NCBI RefSeq assembly: GCF_020622355.1
Contig: NZ_WHVL01000001.1
Location: 62,001-126,000, forward strand
Length of the DNA stretch: 64,000 nt
DNA from: Vreelandella malpeensis
GTDB lineage: Bacteria; Pseudomonadota; Gammaproteobacteria; Pseudomonadales; Halomonadaceae
Direction of reading: 5' to 3'
The notes under the pieces are model-generated. The model was not told where the DNA came from and ran no database searches. It saw only the letters and a list, made by a program, of their open reading frames with translations. Below are positions 27,499 through 36,105 of this stretch, in pieces. The position numbers and the translations under genes are program-made. Position 1 is the stretch's first letter. Every line of letters begins with the position of its first letter.

Positions 27499-30400
27499 AT
27501 GAGCCTTTCAGCACCGCCGCTCACCCCGGGTTTCATGGTGATCCACGCCAACCGGCTGGAGGATCTGCGCGCCGTGGCGGTGGAGTGGATGCGCCTGCAT
27601 CCGCTGGGCCCGCTCGAGAACGAGACGATCCTGGTGCAGAGCAACGGCATCGGCCAGTGGCTGAAGCTTGCCCTGGCCGAGAACCCGGACAACGGCGGCG
27701 CGGGCATCGCGGCAGCGCTCGACGTCACGCTGCCCGCGCGCTTTCTCTGGCAGGCCTACCGCACCGTGCTTTCCCATGTGAGCCAAGGCCAGGACCCGGT
27801 GCCGGAAACCTCGCCCTTCGACAAGTCGCGCCTGGTGTGGCGCCTGCTGCGCCTTCTGCCCACGCTGGTGAAGGACCCGGTCTTCGCGCCGCTGGCACGC
27901 TTTCTGGCGCTCGATCGCGACCAGCGCAAGCACTACCAGCTCGCCGAGCGGCTGGCGGATCTGTTCGATCAGTACCAGGTCTACCGGGCGGACTGGCTCG
28001 AGGCCTGGGCAAGCGGCAACGACGTTTTGATCGGCGCGCGGGGCGAGCAGCGCGCGCTTGAAGAGCACCAGCGCTGGCAGCCCGCCCTGTGGCGCCGCCT
28101 GCGCGACGACGTGGCCAGCACCCAAGGCCCCGGCGGGCTGATGAGTAGCCGGGCGAGCGTCCACCAGCGTTTTCTGGAGGCCACCGAGCATCTCGAAGGC
28201 CAAGCCTGCCCCCCCAAGGTGCCCCGGCGCCTGATCATCTTCGGTATCTCGTCGCTGCCGCAGCAGACGCTCGAAGCACTGGCCGCACTTTCGCGCTGCT
28301 GCCAGATCGTGCTGTGCGTGCACAACCCCTGCCAGTACTTCTGGGCGGACATCATCGAGCACAAGGACCTATTGCGCGCCAGCCGCTACCGTCAGCGCCG
28401 CAAGGCAGGCATGCCGGAGGCGCTTGACGTGCTGGGTACCGGTGACGCGGACGGTGCGCTGCACCTGCACGCCCAGCCGCTGCTCGCCGCCTGGGGCAAA
28501 CAGGGCCGCGACTACTTGCGCCTGATCGACGAGCACGACGACACCGGCGACTACCAATCCCTGTTCGAGCAGCGCGCCTTGCGCATCGACATGTTCGAGC
28601 CCTTCTCCCAAGGTAGCGGCACGCTCTTGAGCCAGCTCCAGGACGACATCCGCGAACTGCGCCCGGTAAATGAAACCCGCGAGCACTGGCCAACGCCGAG
28701 CGATGACGACGATTCGATCGTCTTCCACATCGCCCATGGCCCCCAGCGCGAAGTCGAGATCCTTCACGATCAGCTTCTGGCCGCCTTCAGCAGTGATCCG
28801 AGCCTTCGCCCGCGCGACATCATCGTCATGGTGCCGGACATCGACCGCTACGCGCCGCACATCGAGGCGGTGTTCGGCCAGCTCAATCAGGATGACCCGC
28901 GCTTCATTCCGTACACGCTGTCAGATCAGGCGAGCCGCCATCGGCTGCCCTTGATGATCGCGCTGGAAAAGCTGTTGCGCCTGCCGGAGCTGCGGCTTTA
29001 CACCAGCGACGTGCTGGATCTGCTCGACGTGCCGGCGCTGCGCCAACGCTTCAATCTCGAAGAGCGCGACCTGCCCACTCTCGCCCGCTGGATGGAAGGC
29101 GCCGGCATTCGCTGGGGTCTCAACGCCCGCGCCCGGCAGAACCTGGAACTGCCCGGGGGCCTGGCCCAGAACACTTGGGCCTTCGGCCTGCGCCGGCTGC
29201 TGCTGGGCTATAGCGTGGGCGAGGCCGGTGCCTGGCAGGAGATCGAGCCTTTCGATGACATCGGCGGGCTGGAGGCGCGCCTGGCTGGCCCCCTGGCCAC
29301 GCTGTTGGAGAAGCTCGAAGCCACTTGGGAGTGCTTCTGCCAGCCAACGGATGCCGCCACCTGGGTGGCGCGGCTGCGCGAGCTTTTGGAAACCTTCTTT
29401 CTCACCGATGACGCCGCCGAGAGCGTCATGCTCACCAAGCTCGAAAGCGCCCTGCAGCAGATGCTCGAGAGCGCCCAGGAAGCCGCTCTTGCCGACGCGC
29501 TGCCGCTGTCGCTGGTGCGCGAGCACTGGCTGTCCCAGATCGACGAGCACTCGCTCTCCCAGCGCTTTCTGGCCGGTGCGGTCAACTTCGCCACCCTCAT
29601 GCCGATGCGTGCGATTCCCTTCAAGCGCGTCTGCCTGCTGGGCATGAACGATGGCGACTACCCGCGCTCCCAGCCACCGCTTGACTTCGACCTGATGGGC
29701 GGCGACTACCGGCCCGGCGACCGCTCGCGCCGCGAGGACGACCGCTACCTGTACCTGGAGGCGCTGCTCTCCGCCCGCGACCAGCTGTACGTCAGCTGGG
29801 TGGGCAGAAGCCAGATCGACAACGCCCCGCTGCCACCTTCAGTGCTGGTCGGCCAGCTGCGCGAACACCTGGAAGCCGGCTGGCAGCGCGAAGGCGGCGA
29901 CCTTCTCGCACGGCTGACCACGGAGCACCCGCTGCAACCCTTCAGCCAGCGCTATTTCGGCCAGACCGGCAAGCTCTTCACCTACGCCCACGAATGGCGC
30001 GAGGTACATGCCGCACCAAACGCGCGTGATACGGCCTCGCTCCCCCCGCTTGCCGAGGACGAACCGGCCACGCTGGGCCTCGCGCAGCTTGGCAACTTCC
30101 TGCGCGAGCCGGTCAAGAGCTTCTTCAATACCCGGCTGGGAGTGTATTTCGAGCAGGAGGCCATCGCCGAGCTCGACGCCGAACCCTTCGCCCTGGATGG
30201 CCTTCAGAACTGGCAGCTTCAGGATCAGTTGATTGCCGCCCAGCGGCGTGCGGTCGATAGCGGCGAGCCCCGCATCGACGCCCTCGATGCCGCGCTATCG
30301 CGCTTCCAAGGCCAGGGCGTGCTCGCCATCGGCGCTTTCGGCGAGCGCATGAAAAACGCCCTCGCCGAGCCGATGGACGCCCTGTTCGAAAAGTATGCAG

Positions 30401-31020
30401 ACGCGCTCGCACAGTGGCCGGTGAACGTTGACGCCCCCCAGCCCGTGACCCTCGCCGCCCCCCACGGGCCGATGCTCGAGGATTGGCTGGGCGAGCTTCG
30501 CGAGAACGAGGCGGGCGAGCGCTGCCGGGTGCTGCTGCTCAGCACCAGCCTGATCCGCCAGAGCAAGTACCAGTGGTACCACCTGCTGCGCCACTGGGTG
30601 GCACACCTGGCGGGCAACCTGCACGCCCCTTTGACCACCCAGCTGATCTCCAAGGCGGGCCACGTAAGCCTCGCCCCGCTGGCGGCAGACGTGGCCCAGG
30701 CGCACCTGATCAACCAGCTGGAAGCCTGGCAGCGCGGCCAGCAAGCGCCGCTGCCGCTCTCCCCCGGTGCCGGATTCGAGTGGCTCAACAAGCAAGGCAC
30801 GCCCCAAAGCGATGAGACCGGCAGCGCCTACGCCGCCGCCGAAGCCGCCTACGAAGGCGGCCGTTTCATCGCCGGCGACGTCACCAAGAGCGCCTACCTC
30901 GCCCACCAGTGGCCACGCTTTGCGAACCTCTTCCACGCCCGCACGCCCCAGGGCGAAGGTTTCGCGGAACTGGTGGAGAGTCTCTATGCGCCGCTGTTCA
31001 AGGCCGTGAAGAAGCTCTGA
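27499..31020 (+). CDS. recC: Exodeoxyribonuclease V gamma subunit
   Basis: 1173 residues, close to the usual 1120-1180 for RecC. It starts FMVIHANRLEDLRAVAVEWM and has ETILVQSNGIGQWLKLALAEN, FHIAHGPQREVEILHDQLLAAF, RVCLLGMNDGDYPRS and DDRYLYLEALLSARDQLYVSW. RecC is a catalytically dead helicase/nuclease-fold protein that splits the duplex and recognises Chi in the RecBCD repair complex. Its partner genes recB and recD lie downstream but are separated from it by pncB on the opposite strand. SD before the ATG is weak. Confidence 0.95.
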   Translation: MSLSAPPLTPGFMVIHANRLEDLRAVAVEWMRLHPLGPLENETILVQSNGIGQWLKLALAENPDNGGAGIAAALDVTLPARFLWQAYRTVLSHVSQGQDPVPETSPFDKSRLVWRLLRLLPTLVKDPVFAPLARFLALDRDQRKHYQLAERLADLFDQYQVYRADWLEAWASGNDVLIGARGEQRALEEHQRWQPALWRRLRDDVASTQGPGGLMSSRASVHQRFLEATEHLEGQACPPKVPRRLIIFGISSLPQQTLEALAALSRCCQIVLCVHNPCQYFWADIIEHKDLLRASRYRQRRKAGMPEALDVLGTGDADGALHLHAQPLLAAWGKQGRDYLRLIDEHDDTGDYQSLFEQRALRIDMFEPFSQGSGTLLSQLQDDIRELRPVNETREHWPTPSDDDDSIVFHIAHGPQREVEILHDQLLAAFSSDPSLRPRDIIVMVPDIDRYAPHIEAVFGQLNQDDPRFIPYTLSDQASRHRLPLMIALEKLLRLPELRLYTSDVLDLLDVPALRQRFNLEERDLPTLARWMEGAGIRWGLNARARQNLELPGGLAQNTWAFGLRRLLLGYSVGEAGAWQEIEPFDDIGGLEARLAGPLATLLEKLEATWECFCQPTDAATWVARLRELLETFFLTDDAAESVMLTKLESALQQMLESAQEAALADALPLSLVREHWLSQIDEHSLSQRFLAGAVNFATLMPMRAIPFKRVCLLGMNDGDYPRSQPPLDFDLMGGDYRPGDRSRREDDRYLYLEALLSARDQLYVSWVGRSQIDNAPLPPSVLVGQLREHLEAGWQREGGDLLARLTTEHPLQPFSQRYFGQTGKLFTYAHEWREVHAAPNARDTASLPPLAEDEPATLGLAQLGNFLREPVKSFFNTRLGVYFEQEAIAELDAEPFALDGLQNWQLQDQLIAAQRRAVDSGEPRIDALDAALSRFQGQGVLAIGAFGERMKNALAEPMDALFEKYADALAQWPVNVDAPQPVTLAAPHGPMLEDWLGELRENEAGERCRVLLLSTSLIRQSKYQWYHLLRHWVAHLAGNLHAPLTTQLISKAGHVSLAPLAADVAQAHLINQLEAWQRGQQAPLPLSPGAGFEWLNKQGTPQSDETGSAYAAAEAAYEGGRFIAGDVTKSAYLAHQWPRFANLFHARTPQGEGFAELVESLYAPLFKAVKKL

Positions 31021-31060
31021 TCGGGTATAGTACGAGCCACTTGATGCAGCACGGCGGCGT

Positions 31061-32245
31061 CTACTCCGCCGGCCAATGAGTCAGCGCCAGAATCCGCTGG
31101 GCGAGCGCGATCATCTCCGGGTCGCCGGTGTGCTTGTCCGGTACGTCCGAGAGCTTGATGACCGGCAGCCACCCCTGGCCTTCCGGGCGCGCCTTGACCA
31201 TCTTGATCACCATGTTCATCGGCTCGAGGCCAACGTCGTTGGTGAAGTTGGTGCCGATGCCGAAGGCAGTGCCGATGCGCCCCTCGCAGAACGCCTGGAT
31301 GCGCTCGACCTTCTCCGGGGTGAGCGCATCGGAAAAGATGATCGACTTGGTCTGCGGGTTCACCCCCAGGCGCTTGTAGTGCTCGATGGTCGCCTTGGCG
31401 AACTCCACCGGGTCACCGCTGTCGTGGCGCACGCCGTCGAAGAGCTTGGCGAACTTCTTGTCGAAGCTCTCGAAGAACGCTCGCGAGGTGAAGGTATCGG
31501 TCAGCGCGATGCCAAGATCGCCGCGATAGACGTCCACCCAATGTTCGAGTGCCAGGCTGTTGGCCATCTTGAAGCCGAAGCGGGCGCCGTGGAACATGAA
31601 CCACTCGTGGGCGTGGGTGCCGATCGGTTTCACGCCGTGGCGCATGGCGAGATAGACGTTGCTGGTGCCGGTGAAGGCTTCGCCGCCGTAGTGGCGCAGC
31701 GCCCCTACCACACGGTCGTGTACCGCGAAGGAGAAGCGGCGCCGGGTGCCGAACTCGGCGATCTTGAGCCCCAACTGGCGGTAGTGCTCGATCTTCTCCT
31801 TGGTGCGCTGCTCGATCAGAGCATCGGTCTCGCTGGCCACGCGTTCGCCGCGCAGGCGATACCACAGCTCGCTGATCAGCGACATCAGCGGCACTTCCCA
31901 CAAGATGGTGCGATACCAAGGGCCCTCGATGATCACGGAGACCTCGCTGCCCTGCTGCTCGATGATCACTTCCGAGGGGTCGTAGCGAAACCCGGCCAGG
32001 AAATCGAGGTAGGTAGGATCCAGATACGGGCAGGTGGTTTCCAGATAGCGCTTCTCTTCCTCGCTGAGCGTCAGCGAGGCCATCTTGTCGACTTCCTGGC
32101 GCAGCGCCACGCCGAATCCTTCGGGAAAACGGTGCTCGCCGCGATTAATGAACGCGTAGTGGGCGTGGGCGTAGGGAAAGCGCTTGATCACGGCGTTCTG
32201 CATGGTGATCTTGTAAAAATCGTTATCGAGAAGCGATGTCAGCAT
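31061..32245 (-). CDS. pncB: Nicotinate phosphoribosyltransferase
   Basis: 394 residues. The N-terminus LLDNDFYKITMQNAVIKRFP and the GTHAHEWFMFH segment, which carries the histidine phosphorylated during catalysis, are diagnostic. KSIIFSDALTPEKVERI and FGIGTNFTNDVG complete the active site. The enzyme joins nicotinate to PRPP to give NaMN in NAD salvage, coupled to ATP hydrolysis. It is encoded antisense between recC and recB, convergent with recC (40-base gap) and divergent from recB. Confidence 0.95.
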   Translation of the reverse strand: MLTSLLDNDFYKITMQNAVIKRFPYAHAHYAFINRGEHRFPEGFGVALRQEVDKMASLTLSEEEKRYLETTCPYLDPTYLDFLAGFRYDPSEVIIEQQGSEVSVIIEGPWYRTILWEVPLMSLISELWYRLRGERVASETDALIEQRTKEKIEHYRQLGLKIAEFGTRRRFSFAVHDRVVGALRHYGGEAFTGTSNVYLAMRHGVKPIGTHAHEWFMFHGARFGFKMANSLALEHWVDVYRGDLGIALTDTFTSRAFFESFDKKFAKLFDGVRHDSGDPVEFAKATIEHYKRLGVNPQTKSIIFSDALTPEKVERIQAFCEGRIGTAFGIGTNFTNDVGLEPMNMVIKMVKARPEGQGWLPVIKLSDVPDKHTGDPEMIALAQRILALTHWPAE

Positions 32246-32448
32246 GGTGTCTCATCGTCAGCAAATACTGGGTGCCGCAGCAGCGTTTCCAGGCCATCCT
32301 GGCGTGGGCTGGCCGACAAGATTAGCAGGTGAAGGGCGCCGCTCACAGCCCGCCGCCTGGCCGCGCCCGTTTTGCGCCTGCCAGACCATCGCGATATAGT
32401 GCCAAGTGCCCGCCCTTTCTACCCTTTTTCACCGTTTTCGGAGCACTC

Positions 32449-35400
32449 ATGAGCTTACCCGCCCCGCTCGACCCCCTGCATCTGCCGCTTCACGGCAGTC
32501 GGTTGATCGAAGCGAGCGCGGGCACCGGCAAGACCTTCACCATCGCGCTTTTGTACGTGCGCCTGGTGCTGGGCGCGCGAAGCCCGGACGACGACACTGC
32601 TCACCCGCGCCCGCTGACCCCGCCGGAGATCCTGGTGGTCACCTTCACCAATGCCGCGACCCAGGAGCTTCGCGAGCGCATTCGCGCGCGGCTGGTGGAA
32701 GCGGCGGCAGTGTTTCGCGGCGCTCTCGATGACGACCTGCTGTGCGCGCTTCGCGCCCAGTACGACGCCGCCGCCTGGCCCGCCTGCGCCCGGCGCCTGG
32801 CGCTGGCCGCCGAGTGGATGGACGAAGCGGCGGTGTCGACCATTCACAGCTGGTGCTACCGCATGCTGCGCGAGCACGCCTTCGACAGCGGCAGTCTCTT
32901 CTCGCTGAACCTGGAGAACGACCAGCGCGAGCTGACCCAGGAAGTGGTGCGCGACTACTGGCGCACCTTCTACTACCCGCTGGGCGTGGACGTGCTGGGC
33001 CACATCACCCGCTGCTGGACCTCGCCCCAGGCGCTGCACGACGAACTGGTCCGGCTGCTGGCGGACGCCGAGGCGCTGGGCGAGCCGCGCCCGGCGCCGG
33101 AGGAGATCCTGACCGCTGCCGAGGCCCGAAAAGGTCAGGCGCTGATGGCGCTGAAAGCTCCCTGGCCCGCGTGGTTGGCCACGCTCGAAGAGGCGCTCGA
33201 GACGGCGGCAAAGGCCAAGGCGTTCAAGGCCCAGAGCTTCAACGCCAAGAGCCGCGCCAACTGGCTGGGTGCTCTGGGCGAGTGGGCCACGACCGACCAG
33301 GAGCGCCCGCTCCTCACCGAGGCCGCCTGGAAGCGCATGACGCCAGACGGCATGGCCGAGATCTGGAAGGAGGGCGCGCCGCCTTGCCCCGAGGCGTGGC
33401 AGGCACTCGAAGCGCTCAGGCCCGCCCTCGAGGCGCTGCCTGATCCGCGCAACGACCTGCTCGTTCACGCCGTGCAGTGGAGCAAGGTGCGCCTGGAGCG
33501 CGAGCAGCAGCGCCGCGCCGAAATGGGTCCCACGGAGCTTCTCACGTACCTGGACCGTGCGCTTCGTGGCCCCAACCGCGAGACGCTGGCCGCCCAGATC
33601 CGTCGCCAGTTCCCGGTGGCGCTGATCGACGAGTTCCAGGACACCGACCCGGTGCAGTACCGCATTTTCGATGCGGTCTATCAGGTGGCCGCGCCCAGCC
33701 GTGACAGCGCCGTGTTCCTGATCGGCGACCCCAAGCAGGCGATCTACGCCTTTCGCGGCGCGGACATCTTCACCTACCTGCAGGCCCGCACCGATACCGC
33801 CGGGCGCCACGTCACGCTCTCGACCAACTTTCGCTCGAGTCGCGCCATGGTCGAGGCGGTCAACCACTGTTTTTGCCACGCCGATGCGCACCCGCGCGGC
33901 GCCTTTCTGTTTCGCGACGAGCACGGCGACAACCCGCTGCCGTTTCTGCCGGTAGAGGCGCGCGGGCGCAAGGAGCGCCTGGTGCATGAAGGCGCGCCGC
34001 TTGCCGCGATGACGCTCTGGCCGCTCGCCAGCGACGAGCCGCTTTCCAAGACCGCCTATCAAACCGAGATGGCCGAGCGCTGCGCCTCCTACATGACCGA
34101 GCTGCTGGCAGCGGGCCGCCAGGGCAAGACCGGCTTCGAAAGCGAGCAAGGACTCGCCCCGCTGAAGCCTTCCGACATGGCGGTGCTGGTCAACGGCATG
34201 ACCGAGGCGCGAGCGATCCGCCAGGCGCTGGCGATGCGCGGGGTGAAGAGCGTCTATCTCTCGGACAACGACAAGGTGTTCGCCTCGCCCATGGCCGCCC
34301 AGATCGCCCGTTGGCTGCAGGCCTGCGCCGAGCCCCTGGCAAGCTCCCGCCAGGCGGAGGCGCACCTGCGCGCGGCGCTTGCCACCCCGGCGCTGGGCCT
34401 GACCCTTGCCGAGCTCGACCACTTGCAGCAAGACGAGCTGGCCTGGGAGGCGCGGGTGGTGCAGTTCGGCCACTACCACCGGCTGTGGCAGCGCCAGGGG
34501 GTGCTGCCGCTAGTGCGCCGGCTGATGGTCGACTTCGCGATTCCCGCGCGGCTGCTGGCCGAGTTCGAAGAGGGTGAGCGCTTGCTGACCGATCTTCTCC
34601 ACTTGGGCGAGCTTCTCCAGCAGGCAAGCCAGGAGCTCGACGGCGAGCACGCCCTGATTCGCTTTCTGCTCGAGGCGATGGCGGACCCGGAGAGTCAGAA
34701 CGACAGCCACAAGCTGCGCCTGGAGAGCGATGCGGATCTGGTCAAGGTAGTCACCATCCACAAGTCCAAGGGACTCGAGTACCCGCTGGTGTTTCTGCCC
34801 TTCATCCACAATCACCGCCCGATGAAGGCCACCGACGTTCCGCTGCGCTGGCACGACGACGAGGGGCGCCTGCAGCTGAGCCTGGATGCGGACGAGCAGA
34901 CGCTGGCCATCGCCGAGCGCGAGCGCCTGGGCGAAGACCTGCGCAAGCTCTACGTGGCGCTCACCCGCGCCCGCCACGCCACCTGGCTGGGCCTGGCCCC
35001 GCTCAAGGAGGGCGAGCAGAGCGCCGTGGGCTATCTGCTGAACGCGGGCAAGGCCATCGCCCCGGCAGCACTTGAATCCGCGCTGGAGAAGCTCGCCCGA
35101 GGCAGCGAGATCCTCGTGACGCCGCCGCCAGAACCCACCGCTCAGCGCCTCGCCTCGACCCAGGGGTGCGAGACGCTGGGCCACGCCCGCGCCCCCGCAC
35201 GCCCGGCCCGGGAGCACTGGTGGATCGCCAGCTACTCGGCGCTGCGGCTTTCCGGCACGCTCACCGCCCCTTCGAGCACGCCGCTGGAGCCCGCCACCGC
35301 CCAGGAAGCGACCGCGTTTGAGGTGCTCGACGAGCCCCGCGACCTGGCCGAGCCCCTGGCATTTCACCTGCACAAGTTCCCCCGCGGGCCGGGGCCGGGC

Positions 35401-36105
35401 ACCTTTCTGCACGGGCTGCTCGAGTGGGCGGGCCGCACCGGCTTCCAGGCCGCGCTGGACGATGACGAGGCTTTCGAGGACATGCTGTGGCGCCGGGTGC
35501 AGCTTCGCGGCTGGCAGGTGTGGCAATCGCCGCTCTCCGGCTGGCTGAAGGCGCTGCTGGTCACGCCCCTGCCGCTCGGCGCGGGGCGCAGCGTGGCGCT
35601 GAATGCGCTGGCCGACTACCAGGTAGAGCTCGAATTCTGGCTCGCCGCGAAAGCAGTCGACACCCGTCAGATCGACGCGCTGGTCAGCCGTCATCTTCTA
35701 TCCGGTCACGCCCGCCCGGCGCTGGACCGCGACACGCTCAACGGCATGCTCAAGGGGTTCATCGACCTGGCCTTCGAATTCGATCAGCGCTTTTACGTGC
35801 TCGACTGGAAATCCAACTATCTGGGCCCGACGGACGCGGCCTACGAGCCAGAAGCATTGCGCCAGGCGCTGCTCGAAAAGCGCTACGACCTGCAGGCAGC
35901 ACTTTACCTGCTCGCCCTGCACCGCCTTCTGAAAGCGCGGCTGGCGGACTACGATCCGCACCGCCACCTGGGCGGCTCGCTCACCGTGTTCCTGCGCGGC
36001 AGTCGGAGCGAAGGCCGCGGCGTTCACGTCGAGCCCGCCCCGGTCGCGCTGATCGAGGCGCTGGACGCGCTGTTCACCGGCCAACGCCTGGAGGCCACCG
36101 CATGA
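32449..36105 (+). CDS. recB: Exodeoxyribonuclease V beta subunit
   Basis: 1218 residues. Superfamily 1 helicase motifs run in order: Walker A SAGTGKTFT (about 22-30), LIDEFQDTDPVQY (about 392), STNFRSSRAMVEAVN, VTIHKSKGLEYPLVFLPF (about 766) and LYVALTRARHATWLGL. The C-terminal nuclease domain includes GTFLHGLLEW, GFIDLAFEFD and the metal-site FYVLDWKSNYLG (about 1115-1125). RecB supplies the 3'-5' helicase and the only nuclease of RecBCD. The ATG at 32449 has CGGAG five bases upstream and starts directly before the helicase; an upstream in-frame extension to 32329 is improbable. The ATGA overlap with recD indicates coupling. Confidence 0.96.
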   Translation: MSLPAPLDPLHLPLHGSRLIEASAGTGKTFTIALLYVRLVLGARSPDDDTAHPRPLTPPEILVVTFTNAATQELRERIRARLVEAAAVFRGALDDDLLCALRAQYDAAAWPACARRLALAAEWMDEAAVSTIHSWCYRMLREHAFDSGSLFSLNLENDQRELTQEVVRDYWRTFYYPLGVDVLGHITRCWTSPQALHDELVRLLADAEALGEPRPAPEEILTAAEARKGQALMALKAPWPAWLATLEEALETAAKAKAFKAQSFNAKSRANWLGALGEWATTDQERPLLTEAAWKRMTPDGMAEIWKEGAPPCPEAWQALEALRPALEALPDPRNDLLVHAVQWSKVRLEREQQRRAEMGPTELLTYLDRALRGPNRETLAAQIRRQFPVALIDEFQDTDPVQYRIFDAVYQVAAPSRDSAVFLIGDPKQAIYAFRGADIFTYLQARTDTAGRHVTLSTNFRSSRAMVEAVNHCFCHADAHPRGAFLFRDEHGDNPLPFLPVEARGRKERLVHEGAPLAAMTLWPLASDEPLSKTAYQTEMAERCASYMTELLAAGRQGKTGFESEQGLAPLKPSDMAVLVNGMTEARAIRQALAMRGVKSVYLSDNDKVFASPMAAQIARWLQACAEPLASSRQAEAHLRAALATPALGLTLAELDHLQQDELAWEARVVQFGHYHRLWQRQGVLPLVRRLMVDFAIPARLLAEFEEGERLLTDLLHLGELLQQASQELDGEHALIRFLLEAMADPESQNDSHKLRLESDADLVKVVTIHKSKGLEYPLVFLPFIHNHRPMKATDVPLRWHDDEGRLQLSLDADEQTLAIAERERLGEDLRKLYVALTRARHATWLGLAPLKEGEQSAVGYLLNAGKAIAPAALESALEKLARGSEILVTPPPEPTAQRLASTQGCETLGHARAPARPAREHWWIASYSALRLSGTLTAPSSTPLEPATAQEATAFEVLDEPRDLAEPLAFHLHKFPRGPGPGTFLHGLLEWAGRTGFQAALDDDEAFEDMLWRRVQLRGWQVWQSPLSGWLKALLVTPLPLGAGRSVALNALADYQVELEFWLAAKAVDTRQIDALVSRHLLSGHARPALDRDTLNGMLKGFIDLAFEFDQRFYVLDWKSNYLGPTDAAYEPEALRQALLEKRYDLQAALYLLALHRLLKARLADYDPHRHLGGSLTVFLRGSRSEGRGVHVEPAPVALIEALDALFTGQRLEATA

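Noticed and set aside
32455..34479. Long open frame of about 670 codons antisense to recB
   Set aside because: It is a shadow of the high-GC recB frame; low complexity in Gly, Arg, Leu and His with no recognisable domain, while recB has all its motifs.
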